This document shows, one piece after another, positions 1 to 6,017 of a stretch of DNA of 7,315 nt (positions are counted from its first letter, which is position 1; each line of letters opens with the position of its first letter). Origin of the DNA: an uncultured Chloroflexota bacterium (lineage in GTDB: Bacteria > Chloroflexota > Limnocylindria > Limnocylindrales > Limnocylindraceae); assembly GCA_903937225.1 (NCBI GenBank), contig CAIZYO010000201.1, positions 1-7,315 on the forward strand, in the 5' to 3' direction. The translations under genes were made by a program, and so were the position numbers. The notes beneath the pieces were generated by a model. That model searched no databases, was not told where the DNA came from, and saw nothing but the letters and a program-made list of their open reading frames with translations.

Positions 1-3000
1 ATCGGACTCTCCGGCTGCCTAAACGGTGAGATCGCGCGCGCCCTAGAGGTTGATGACTGGGAACACGCCCGCGCACTCGCTGGGCGTTACGGCGACATCT
101 TTGGGAAGGATCGCTTCTACCTTGAGGTGCAGGATCACGGCCTCCCGGAACAGAAGCGACTGAACGAGCAGCTCTTCAAGCTCGCCCCCGAAGTTGGTCT
201 CCCGCTCGTGTTGACGAACGACCTGCACTACGTGAAGGCAACGCAGCAAGAGGCGCACGACGTACTTCTGTGCATCGGCACCGCGTCCAATCTAGAAACT
301 CCGAATCGGATGCGCTTCAATAGCGGCGACTTCTACCTGAAGTCACCAGCGCAAATGGCCGCGCTCTTCCCTGATCGGCCTGAGTTGCTCCGGAACACCC
401 GAGTGATCAGCGATGCGGTTGATTTCAACCTTGCACTCGGTCAACTTCGCATGCCCGACGTTGAGGTGCCGAAGGGGGAGAGCGTCGATAGCTGGCTTCG
501 CAAGGAGGCGGAGCGAGGGCTTGCACGTCGCTATGGGACAGCCTCAACGGCGGCGCGTGAACGGATGGAGTACGAACTCGGGGTGATCCTGAAGATGGGG
601 TATGGCGCCTACTTCCTGATCGTTGCTGACTTCGTTCGATTCGCTCGGGAGCAGGGGATCGCTACTACGTGCAGAGGGAGTGCTCCAGGCTCGATCGTCA
701 CCTATGCGCTCGGGATCACCCCCGTAGACCCACTCCATTATGACCTTCCATTCGAACGCTTCTTGAACGAAGACCGCGTCACGATGCCGGACATCGACAT
801 TGACTTTGAAGATGGACGACGAGAAGAGGTGATCCGCTACGTTGCGCAGAAGTATGGCGAGAGCCAAGTTGCCCAGATCATCACGTTCGGGACGATGGCG
901 GCACGAGCGGCAATTCGTGATGTTGGACGTGTGCTTGGGAAGAGTTACGGCGATGTCGACCGCCTTGCGAAGGCGGTTCCAGAGAAGCTCGGGACCACGC
1001 TCGCGCAGGCTCGCAAGGACTCCGACTTCAAGGCGCTCGCGGAGAGCCCGGACTACGCCCCACTCGTTGGACTCGCCGAGCAACTTGAAGGAGTGGTGCG
1101 GAATGCCTCCACCCACGCGGCCGGCGTGGTGATCAGTCGCGAGCCGCTCACAGAGATCATGGCGCTACAGCGCGCCACCAACTCGGACGGCGTCATGACG
1201 CAGATCGAGATGCACGGTGTGGAGGCGCTCGGCCTCCTCAAGTTCGACTTCCTTGGCCTGGCGAACCTCACCATCCTTCGTACGGCGGTTGACCGCATCA
1301 AGGCAACCTACGGGGTGGCGATCGACCTTGACACGATCCCGCTCGATGACGCGAAGACCTTCGCACTCCTCGCCTCAGGAGAAACGAGCGGGATCTTCCA
1401 GCTTGAATCCGCTGGAATGCGCCGCTACATCAAAGAGCTGCGTCCAACGAGCGTGTTCGATCTCGCCGCCATGGTTGCGCTATATCGACCTGGACCCATG
1501 GCGAACATCCCCTCGTATATTCGTCGCAAGCACGGAACAGAGGCGGTCACCTATTTACACCCGCTTCTTGAGCCATTCCTGAAGCGAACGTACGGCGTGT
1601 TCGTGTACCAGGAAGACATCATGGCGGCCGCATCGGCACTCGGTGGCTTCTCGGGGCCGAAGGCTGACACCTTGGGGTATGCGGTGCGCAAGAAGAAGGA
1701 GGACGTGCTCGCTGGGCTCAAGCAGGAGTTCATCACGAGCGCAGCAGGGCGTGGCGTAGCCCCGAGCGTGATTGAGCAGGTGTTCCAGGCGTTTGAGCCG
1801 TTCGCAAACTACGGTTTCAACAAGGCCCACGCCACATGTTACGGCCTCATTGCCTACCACACGGCGTACTTGAAGGCGAATTACACCGTGGAGTACATGA
1901 CGAGTGTGCTCAATGCCTTCCGCAACAAGGAAGACAAGGTCGCCACGGCAATTGCGGAGTGCCGCAGGCTCGGCATTGCCATTCTGCCGCCCGATGTTGA
2001 ACGATCGCAACTCGACTTTGAACCAGAGGGGGGCGCGATTCGATTCGGTCTCCTTGCGGTCAAGAATGTTGGTGCTGGGGCGGCGGAATCCATCGTAGCG
2101 GCGCGCACGCGCGACGGTGACTTCAGTAGCTTGCAAGACTTGTGCGAGCGGATTGATCTTCGACTTGCGAACAAGCGCGTCTTTGAGGCGCTCGCAAAGG
2201 TTGGAGCTTTGCAGAAGTTTGGCCATCCAGCCCAGATCCTGCTGGCACTCGATGATGTGCTCTCTGCCGGGTCAAGCGCGCAACGAGAGCGAGCCGCAGG
2301 GCAGGTCTCACTCTTTGACTCGGCTCCAGGCCTCGCGCTCTCGCTGGCCCCAACGCTGCCTCATGTCGTGGAGGCACCGACGCGGGAGCGGCTCCGGTGG
2401 GAGCGGGAGCTTCTTGGCGTTTACCTCTCCGACCATCCAATGAATTCACTCGCGCCACTCCTCGCTCCGCATGTTTCCGCCTTCGTGGGCGACTTCTCTG
2501 ATGATTCACCGGCTAGTGAGGAGCGTGTGACGCTCGGCGCAATCGTGACGAACGTTCGAACGCTGGTGACGAAGGCGGGGGCGGCGATGGGAATCCTGAC
2601 CATTGAAGATTTGACAGGGAGTATTGAGGTTGTTGCCTTCCCGAAGACCTGGGAGGCCACGCGCGACGCGTGGGTTGAGGGCGAGCCACTCCTCGTTGCC
2701 GGCCGCCCTGAGCTTCGTGGTGAAACGTGGTCGATCATCTGTGAATCCGTTCTGCCGTGGGAAGAGGCGCAAGCGCTTACGCCAGAGGGGATCGCGGCGC
2801 ACTTGGCGAAGAACACTGGGGGGACGCGTCGCTTCGCGCCTCGCAACAGCGCCCCGTCTGGCGCGCTGCCCCGAGGTCTCGTCCCTGAGGAGCGCGAAGG
2901 AGAGATCGCGACGCCGCGTCCAGCGCCACCTGCTAGCGAGGCGGCGGCGGATCCTGTTGAGGCGCCAGCGGGGGCAGCTCTCCACATTCGATTTAGCCCT

Positions 3001-3246
3001 GGGCAATCGGTGGAGGAGACAGTTCGCGCAATGGAGGTCGTGAAGGCTGAACTCCGCTCGCGCCCCGGGAGCACCAAGGTTGTGATCTACATCCCGCAGG
3101 CTGGAGGGGCGCAGCAGCTACCCATGGAGATCCGTAGCGGCGTAGCCTGGGATCCGAGCTTCCCTGCGGCGATTCGAGGCCGCGTTGGCGCAACCGCCGT
3201 GCGCTTTGACATCCTTTCTGAGGGTGAATCACTCCCTGCCGCCTAA
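1..3246 (+). CDS. dnaE: DNA polymerase III subunit alpha (replicative polymerase), 5'-truncated by window edge
   Basis: Catalytic subunit of the replicative DNA polymerase (C-family), which synthesises DNA at the fork in the cytoplasm. The frame is open from base 1 (LSGCLNGEIARALE near the start), so roughly the first 140-150 residues, with the first PHP metal-binding motifs, lie outside; 1081 residues are visible. In fragment numbering: the end of the PHP domain with TNDLH (D74, H76); the polymerase loop CRGSAPGS (224-231); the catalytic aspartates D264 and D266 in PDIDIDF and D416 in KFDFLGL, matching E. coli D401, D403 and D555; RPGPM and YGFNKAH segments in the fingers; a helix-hairpin-helix region around 682-738; a clamp-binding motif QVSLF at 768-772; an OB fold around 843-923; a Pro/Ala/Glu-rich linker around 937-992; and a C-terminal alpha/beta domain. 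TNDLH suggests that the PHP domain kept metal binding, but most of its ligands are out of view. The promoter is upstream of the window. No terminator is seen before the next gene, so read-through is possible. Confidence 0.97.
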   Translation: MGLSGCLNGEIARALEVDDWEHARALAGRYGDIFGKDRFYLEVQDHGLPEQKRLNEQLFKLAPEVGLPLVLTNDLHYVKATQQEAHDVLLCIGTASNLETPNRMRFNSGDFYLKSPAQMAALFPDRPELLRNTRVISDAVDFNLALGQLRMPDVEVPKGESVDSWLRKEAERGLARRYGTASTAARERMEYELGVILKMGYGAYFLIVADFVRFAREQGIATTCRGSAPGSIVTYALGITPVDPLHYDLPFERFLNEDRVTMPDIDIDFEDGRREEVIRYVAQKYGESQVAQIITFGTMAARAAIRDVGRVLGKSYGDVDRLAKAVPEKLGTTLAQARKDSDFKALAESPDYAPLVGLAEQLEGVVRNASTHAAGVVISREPLTEIMALQRATNSDGVMTQIEMHGVEALGLLKFDFLGLANLTILRTAVDRIKATYGVAIDLDTIPLDDAKTFALLASGETSGIFQLESAGMRRYIKELRPTSVFDLAAMVALYRPGPMANIPSYIRRKHGTEAVTYLHPLLEPFLKRTYGVFVYQEDIMAAASALGGFSGPKADTLGYAVRKKKEDVLAGLKQEFITSAAGRGVAPSVIEQVFQAFEPFANYGFNKAHATCYGLIAYHTAYLKANYTVEYMTSVLNAFRNKEDKVATAIAECRRLGIAILPPDVERSQLDFEPEGGAIRFGLLAVKNVGAGAAESIVAARTRDGDFSSLQDLCERIDLRLANKRVFEALAKVGALQKFGHPAQILLALDDVLSAGSSAQRERAAGQVSLFDSAPGLALSLAPTLPHVVEAPTRERLRWERELLGVYLSDHPMNSLAPLLAPHVSAFVGDFSDDSPASEERVTLGAIVTNVRTLVTKAGAAMGILTIEDLTGSIEVVAFPKTWEATRDAWVEGEPLLVAGRPELRGETWSIICESVLPWEEAQALTPEGIAAHLAKNTGGTRRFAPRNSAPSGALPRGLVPEEREGEIATPRPAPPASEAAADPVEAPAGAALHIRFSPGQSVEETVRAMEVVKAELRSRPGSTKVVIYIPQAGGAQQLPMEIRSGVAWDPSFPAAIRGRVGATAVRFDILSEGESLPAA

Positions 3247-3268
3247 GGCACGCTCCACCGAAACACGG

Positions 3269-3280
3269 CAGAATAAGGGC
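3269..3280 (+). promoter_or_regulatory. Putative -10 element of a leaderless promoter for the prenyltransferase
   Basis: CAGAAT (3269-3274, 4 of 6 matches to TATAAT) is followed by the six bases aagggc and then ATG, which would put the transcription start on the start codon. There is no recognisable -35 box. The AAGG next to the ATG is too close to act as a normal Shine-Dalgarno. The same hexamer-six-start spacing precedes the sigma gene and polA, which is the main support; alone the match is weak. Confidence 0.35.
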
Positions 3281-4306
3281 ATGGCTTTGAAGACGTACGC
3301 CTCTGTCCTCCTCCGGCAGTCGGCCCCTGCTGGCGTTGATTGGAAGAGCATGCCGCGCCTCGCGCGCGCGCTTCTCCTCGCCCGCGCCTCGGTCCTTCCA
3401 CTCACCGTTGTCGGCTCCGGACAGGGGCTTCTCTACGCATGGTGGAAGGGGAGCATCAGTGACACGAGCGCAGGGGTGAGCGGACTCCTTCTTGGGCTCG
3501 CCGCATTTGTTGGCGCAAACCTTGCCCATGCAGCGAATAACTTGGCGAACGATTGGCGTGATTATCACGATGGCCTTGATCGACCAGGGTATCCGCGCGC
3601 AGATTACTCACCGCATCCAATCGCATCGGGCGCGATGTCCAGCAGGACGCTCTTCCTCACGATCGCAATCATCACTGGCCTCGCCGCCCTCCTTGGTGGC
3701 TTCGCGATGGTGATGCGCAGTGAGCCACTCCTTGGAGTTTTTGCAGTTGCTGGGCTGATCCTTTCGTGGGGGTACACCGATCCACCGCTCCGCCTAAAGC
3801 GACGCGGACTCGGCGAGCTCTCCGTCCTCCTCGTATGGGGGCCGCTCATGGGCGGCGGCACGTACCTTGCAGCAACGGGGACGATTGACGGCACAGTGCT
3901 GCTCGCAACACTTCCATGGGGTGCGATTGCAACCGCAGTGCTCTTCGGGAAGCACCTCGACAAGATTGAGGCAGACAGCTCGCGCGGAGTTGGCACGCTT
4001 GTGGTGCGAATCGGTGAACGCCGCGAGCGCGCCGGAACGCTCCTCCTTCTCAGTGGCGGCTACATCAGCGTGGCGCTCTTCGGCCTCCTCGGCATCTTTC
4101 CGTGGATCGTTGCGCCGCTCGCTGGGCTCGGTGCGCTCTCAGCACTTCCCGCAATGAAGATTGTTGCCGCTCCGCGGCCGAGTGCTCCGCCGGCTGGATA
4201 CCCGCTCTGGCCGCTCTGGCATGTTGGCGCGGCATTCCTTGCTGGACGACCAGCGATGGGTGCGCTCTTTGTGGGGCTGATCCTCGGCACGCTCCTCGGC
4301 ATCTAG
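3281..4306 (+). CDS. UbiA-family membrane prenyltransferase (MenA-like)
   Basis: A 341-residue polytopic membrane protein of the UbiA superfamily, which transfers a polyprenyl chain from its diphosphate to an aromatic or other acceptor within the membrane, for example in quinone synthesis. The first Mg-diphosphate motif is N90-D91-x2-D94-x2-D97-x2-D100, of the MenA-like form NDxxDYxxGxD. YTDPPLRLKRRGLGE (165-179) is the segment between helices that MenA relatives also carry. The second motif is KHLDKIEAD (224-232) followed by GVGTLVVRIG; its aspartates D227 and D232 are five apart rather than the usual four, and the NN before them is missing. About nine hydrophobic segments can be drawn, for example 28-52, 64-88, 121-141, 146-164, 177-196 and 203-222. 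The ATG at 3281 is preferred to an upstream in-frame start at 3185, which would overlap the end of dnaE and add a non-hydrophobic, non-family leader. Family assignment is firm; the acceptor is unknown, so menA is not assigned. Confidence 0.85.
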   Translation: MALKTYASVLLRQSAPAGVDWKSMPRLARALLLARASVLPLTVVGSGQGLLYAWWKGSISDTSAGVSGLLLGLAAFVGANLAHAANNLANDWRDYHDGLDRPGYPRADYSPHPIASGAMSSRTLFLTIAIITGLAALLGGFAMVMRSEPLLGVFAVAGLILSWGYTDPPLRLKRRGLGELSVLLVWGPLMGGGTYLAATGTIDGTVLLATLPWGAIATAVLFGKHLDKIEADSSRGVGTLVVRIGERRERAGTLLLLSGGYISVALFGLLGIFPWIVAPLAGLGALSALPAMKIVAAPRPSAPPAGYPLWPLWHVGAAFLAGRPAMGALFVGLILGTLLGI

Positions 4307-4335
4307 CCGAGCCAGCAGCAGTTCCGTCTTCGGCT
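4305..4335. terminator. Weak candidate hairpin between convergent genes
   Basis: AGCCGAG (4305-4311) can pair with TTCGGCT (4329-4335): six Watson-Crick pairs plus one G-T pair around a 17-base loop. It fills the 29-bp gap between the stop codons of the prenyltransferase and the 70-residue protein, so it could end both transcripts. There is no clear T-run on either side and the loop is long, so it may be no more than a chance inverted repeat. Confidence 0.25.
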
Positions 4336-4548
4336 CTACTTCGTCTTCGCCTCGGGTCGCGCAACGCGCGCAGGGGGAGTGCTCAGCGCGGTGATCTTCG
4401 CAATCTCAACTTCAATTGCAGCGACGCGCGCGGCGGCGGTTCGCCACTCGGGCGACCCAGGCGTGAGGGATGCACGTTCAACGCGCGCCTGCGCATGCTC
4501 ACGCATCAGCGTCTCGCGATCAGCTCGTGAACCGTTGTTTTCTGTCAT
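4336..4548 (-). CDS. Small conserved-looking hypothetical protein, 70 aa, helical hairpin
   Basis: A 70-residue, soluble, highly charged protein without cysteine, signal peptide or membrane segment. Residues ~8-26 form one likely helix; PGSPEW (30-35) makes a turn; ~35-54 (WRTAAARVAAIEVEIAKI) form a second helix with regular hydrophobic spacing, so a helical hairpin or short coiled coil is likely; the tail is Pro/Ala/Lys-rich. I do not recognise a function. Short proteins with a similar 'GS-x-E-x-R-x-A-x3-VA-x-IEVEIA' pattern exist in high-GC Gram-positives and relatives as far as I recall, but this is not verified. AAGGGG five bases before the ATG is a good Shine-Dalgarno. The ATG lies 30 bp after the 3' end of tRNA-Leu(UAA) on the same strand, leaving little room for its own promoter, so co-transcription with the tRNAs is inferred. 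Competing + strand frames here have no such support. Confidence 0.72.
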   Translation of the reverse strand: MTENNGSRADRETLMREHAQARVERASLTPGSPEWRTAAARVAAIEVEIAKITALSTPPARVARPEAKTK

Positions 4549-4552
4549 TGCT

Positions 4553-4560
4553 TCCCCTTG
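4553..4560 (-). promoter_or_regulatory. Shine-Dalgarno of the 70-aa protein
   Basis: On the - strand CAAGGGGA stands a few bases before the ATG whose A is at 4548. It helps decide both the start and the strand of the small gene. A 4-bp hairpin (GGTG-ACAG-CACC, 4564-4575) separates it from the tRNA 3' end. Confidence 0.55.
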
Positions 4561-4578
4561 ACGGTGCTGTCACCTTGT

Positions 4579-4665
4579 TGGTGCCGAAGGCGGGACTCGA
4601 ACCCGCATGATCTCATCGACCGGCCGATTTTAAGTCGGATGCGTCTGCCATTTCGCCACTTCGGC
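4579..4665 (-). tRNA. tRNA-Leu (anticodon UAA)
   Basis: An 87-nt class II tRNA read on the - strand from 4665. The acceptor GCCGAAG pairs perfectly with CTTCGGC. The D stem is GCG/CGC. The anticodon loop is CTTAAAA with UAA at 4632-4630, reading the Leu codon UUA. The T arm is GCGGG-TTCGAGT-CCCGC. A long variable arm (with GAT-GAG-ATC) is present as expected for Leu. The discriminator is A, and CCA is encoded (4581-4579). Oddity: positions 27 and 43 are U and C, so the lowest anticodon-stem pair is not formed. It is the second tRNA in the cluster, 27 bp after tRNA-Leu(CAA). Confidence 0.95.
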
Positions 4666-4692
4666 CCCCCTATCGTAGCGGGGCGGCGGCTC

Positions 4693-4778
4693 TGGTACCG
4701 AAGGTGGGAGTCGAACCCACATGACCTTTCAGTCGACCGATTTTGAGTCGGTTGCGTCTGCCATTTCGCCACTTCGGC
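4693..4778 (-). tRNA. tRNA-Leu (anticodon CAA)
   Basis: An 86-nt class II tRNA read on the - strand from 4778. The acceptor GCCGAAG pairs with CTTCGGT, giving a G1-U72 wobble at the end of the stem. The anticodon stem is ACCGA/TCGGT around CTCAAAA, with CAA at 4745-4743, reading the Leu codon UUG. The long variable arm folds as GACT-GAAA-GGTC with a GAAA tetraloop. The T arm is GTGGG-TTCGACT-CCCAC. The discriminator is A, and CCA is encoded (4695-4693). Its 5' 26 bases are identical to those of the neighbouring tRNA-Leu(UAA), which suggests descent by duplication or gene conversion. It is the first gene of the - strand unit. Confidence 0.95.
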
Positions 4779-4786
4779 GCTCCTGA

Positions 4787-4792
4787 ATCCTA
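4787..4792 (-). promoter_or_regulatory. Putative -10 element of the tRNA-Leu unit
   Basis: On the - strand TAGGAT (4 of 6 matches to TATAAT) lies eight bases before the first nucleotide of tRNA-Leu(CAA). That distance allows a start only a base or two ahead of the mature tRNA. No good -35 is seen; the -35 window would fall over the start codon of the sigma gene. The 35-bp gap to the divergent sigma gene forces the tRNA promoter to be about here. Confidence 0.35.
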
Positions 4793-4801
4793 GCGGTGCG
4801 G

Positions 4802-4813
4802 CATCATTACGGC
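4802..4813 (+). promoter_or_regulatory. Putative -10 element of a leaderless promoter for the ECF sigma gene
   Basis: CATCAT (4802-4807, 4 of 6 matches to TATAAT) is followed by the six bases tacggc and then the ATG at 4814. There is no Shine-Dalgarno. The layout equals that before the prenyltransferase (GGCA at the hexamer and GGC before ATG are shared too). It lies inside the probable promoter region of the divergent tRNA unit. Confidence 0.35.
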
Positions 4814-5467
4814 ATGGGTGAATTGAAGGGGCGGTCGCAGCACGAGCCGGAGGAGCGACTTCGCCTCCTTGGTGCCGCGCGGGCAGGTGACGCGGAGGCC
4901 TTCCGTGCCCTCTTCACCCCCGATCTTGACCTCGCCTGGAGGATGGCACTTCGGATCACAGGTGAGCCTGCGAGCGCCGACGATGCGCTGCAGGAGGGGC
5001 TGATCTCCGCGTACCGAGCTCTTGATCGGGTGGAGCCTCGTAACCTGCGCGGCTGGTTCGTTCGGATCGTTCAAAATGCGGCGCGCGACGCGGGCCGCCG
5101 GGAGCGGCGTCACCCCACGATCCAGATTCAGACGCACGAGGAAGAGGGGGGCGGAGGCGAGCGAAGGGGTGCCGCTGAGCTGCCCGCTGGGCGCGCGAGC
5201 GATCCTGCAGGGGTGGTCGAGGGGCGCGAGCTTGCGGCACAACTTCGGGCAGCACTCAGGGAGATCCCGGAGGAGAGGCGAACCGCCATCCTCCTCTTTG
5301 ATGTGGACGGATACACCTATGCCGAGATTGCCGAGATCACAGGGAGCTCCCTTGGAACGGTAAAGAGTCGAATCAGCCGTGGCCGCGAGGAGCTGAGGGG
5401 ACTTCTCGCCGATCTGCGGCCGGGAACCCGCGGCGGTGAGCGCTCGTTAGGGGGTAGAGATGAGTGA
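4814..5467 (+). CDS. ECF-family RNA polymerase sigma factor (group 4 sigma-70)
   Basis: A 217-residue sigma factor that would direct RNA polymerase to a small regulon. Sigma region 2 spans about 24-100: FRALF, then ADDALQEGLISAYRAL (55-70) and RGWFVRIVQNAARDAGRRERR (79-99), the typical -10-recognising part. A long Glu/Gly-rich linker (about 101-135) follows. Sigma region 4 spans about 140-198 with LREIPEERRTAILL and the helix-turn-helix YTYAEIAEITGSSLGTVKSRISRGREEL (167-194), for the -35 contact. No region 3 and no extra C-terminal domain are present; the tail is Gly/Arg-rich. ATG 4814 is preferred over GTG 4796 in the same frame because of the leaderless-type -10 spacing and because family N-termini are short. 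The next gene overlaps its stop (ATGAGTGA), the usual sigma/anti-sigma arrangement. The signal and target genes cannot be told from the sequence. Confidence 0.92.
   Translation: MGELKGRSQHEPEERLRLLGAARAGDAEAFRALFTPDLDLAWRMALRITGEPASADDALQEGLISAYRALDRVEPRNLRGWFVRIVQNAARDAGRRERRHPTIQIQTHEEEGGGGERRGAAELPAGRASDPAGVVEGRELAAQLRAALREIPEERRTAILLFDVDGYTYAEIAEITGSSLGTVKSRISRGREELRGLLADLRPGTRGGERSLGGRDE
5449..5454 (+). promoter_or_regulatory. Shine-Dalgarno of the putative anti-sigma gene
   Basis: AGGGGG five bases before the ATG at 5460, inside the last codons of the sigma gene. It indicates initiation within the transcript and coupling to translation of the sigma factor, in contrast to the genes lacking such a site. 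Confidence 0.65.
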
Positions 5468-5969
5468 CGAGCGCCGCCCAACTACGCCGCATGACGCATC
5501 AGTGGAGTCTGCTGAGGCGGCAGCCCTGGCTGCCTATCGCAGCGAGGAGCCGGTCCGTCAGCGTGACCCGTTCCACGAAGCGGCGCTCCAGCAACTCGTC
5601 GCAGAAGAGGCGAGCGCTCGTGCAACTCGTCAGCACGGCGGACCGATCGCGTGGCTCGCACGCTGGCTCAGGAGCGCACCGCGCCCAGCACTCGCTGGTG
5701 CGGCACTCTCGCTGGCCCTCCTTGCCACAGGCGTACCGCTCGCCTCCCTGCAGCCAACCGTGGAGTCAGCAGTGCGAAGCGACCCTGCCGCCGTCATGAG
5801 TGAGCTTCCTGGAGCCGAGTCCCTTGAAACCCGCGCCGCGGATGACGTCGCTGCCGCAGAGTCCGTCGGGGCGGTCACTGAGACCCCGTGGCTCCTGATT
5901 GCAGGCGCAGTCGGACTCGCCGCCAGTCTTCTTGCCGCTGAGAGTGTGCGCCGCCGCCGACGCACGTAA
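5460..5969 (+). CDS. Two-pass membrane protein, probable anti-sigma factor
   Basis: A 169-residue, Ala-rich protein. Residues 1-75 are hydrophilic and probably cytoplasmic; 77-97 (PALAGAALSLALLATGVPLASL region) are a first membrane helix; about 98-142 are acidic (for example AADDVAAAE) and would face outside; 144-160 (WLLIAGAVGLAASLLAA) are a second helix, ending in RRRRR, which fits a cytoplasmic C-terminus by the positive-inside rule. It has no cysteine, so it is not a zinc-binding (HxxxCxxC) anti-sigma factor. The role is inferred from position: its ATG overlaps the sigma stop by 8 bp with a strong Shine-Dalgarno, the classic coupling of a sigma factor to the membrane protein that sequesters it. 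No family is recognised from the sequence itself; it could instead be an unrelated envelope protein. Confidence 0.7.
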   Translation: MSDERRPTTPHDASVESAEAAALAAYRSEEPVRQRDPFHEAALQQLVAEEASARATRQHGGPIAWLARWLRSAPRPALAGAALSLALLATGVPLASLQPTVESAVRSDPAAVMSELPGAESLETRAADDVAAAESVGAVTETPWLLIAGAVGLAASLLAAESVRRRRRT

Positions 5970-5971
5970 GC

Positions 5972-5989
5972 CCTCGGCGCGCGCCGAGG
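5972..5989. repeat. Perfect 18-bp palindrome between anti-sigma gene and polA
   Basis: CCTCGGCGCGCGCCGAGG is its own reverse complement (two 9-base arms without spacer). In RNA it could form a 7-bp stem with a GCGC loop. No T-run follows, so a standard intrinsic terminator is not supported. It starts three bases after the anti-sigma stop and ends 16 bp before the putative polA -10, so its right half overlies the expected -35 position. It is either a poorly canonical terminator or an operator. Confidence 0.5.
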
Positions 5990-6005
5990 TCGCGTCCCGC
6001 TGCGC

Positions 6006-6017
6006 TACGCTCCGTTC
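6006..6017 (+). promoter_or_regulatory. Putative -10 element of a leaderless promoter for polA
   Basis: TACGCT (6006-6011, fitting TAnnnT) is followed by the six bases ccgttc and the GTG start at 6018. No Shine-Dalgarno precedes the GTG. Same spacing as at 3269 and 4802. Confidence 0.38.

Noticed and set aside
1555..2226. 223-codon open frame on the - strand inside dnaE
   Set aside because: It lies fully antisense to conserved dnaE sequence, has no ribosome binding site or recognisable domain, and long antisense frames are expected in GC-rich coding DNA.
2421..3077. 218-codon open frame on the - strand under the DnaE C-terminal region
   Set aside because: Ser/Arg-rich composition typical of an antisense shadow; the + strand frame has a clear OB fold and family match.
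3185..3280. Upstream in-frame start of the prenyltransferase
   Set aside because: It would overlap the dnaE end by 62 bp and add 32 residues unlike the family; ATG 3281 has the leaderless-type spacing.
2993..3568. 191-codon open frame on the - strand across the dnaE/prenyltransferase junction
   Set aside because: It covers two genes supported on the other strand, and its product resembles no family and has a shadow-like composition.
4102..4530. 142-codon + strand frame across the prenyltransferase end and the 70-aa gene
   Set aside because: It is out of frame with the prenyltransferase, Cys/Arg-rich, and lacks a ribosome binding site; the - strand small gene has a Shine-Dalgarno and a plausible fold.
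4666..4692. Possible hairpin (CCCC/GGGG with CTA-TCG-TAG inside) between the tRNAs as a terminator
   Set aside because: It has a bulge and no T-run, and the 27-bp gap is a normal processing spacer between co-transcribed tRNAs.
4545..4772. 75-codon - strand frame through both tRNA genes
   Set aside because: It is translation of two well-folded tRNAs; its internal repeat merely reflects the tRNA duplication.
4640..4778. 26-bp exact direct repeat (4640-4665 and 4753-4778) as a mobile-element or attachment-site repeat
   Set aside because: It is the shared 5' half of two tRNA-Leu genes; no integrase, second tRNA fragment or foreign gene is present.
4796..4813. GTG 4796 as the sigma factor start
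   Set aside because: It adds six residues without family support, and the putative -10 would then lie inside the coding sequence.
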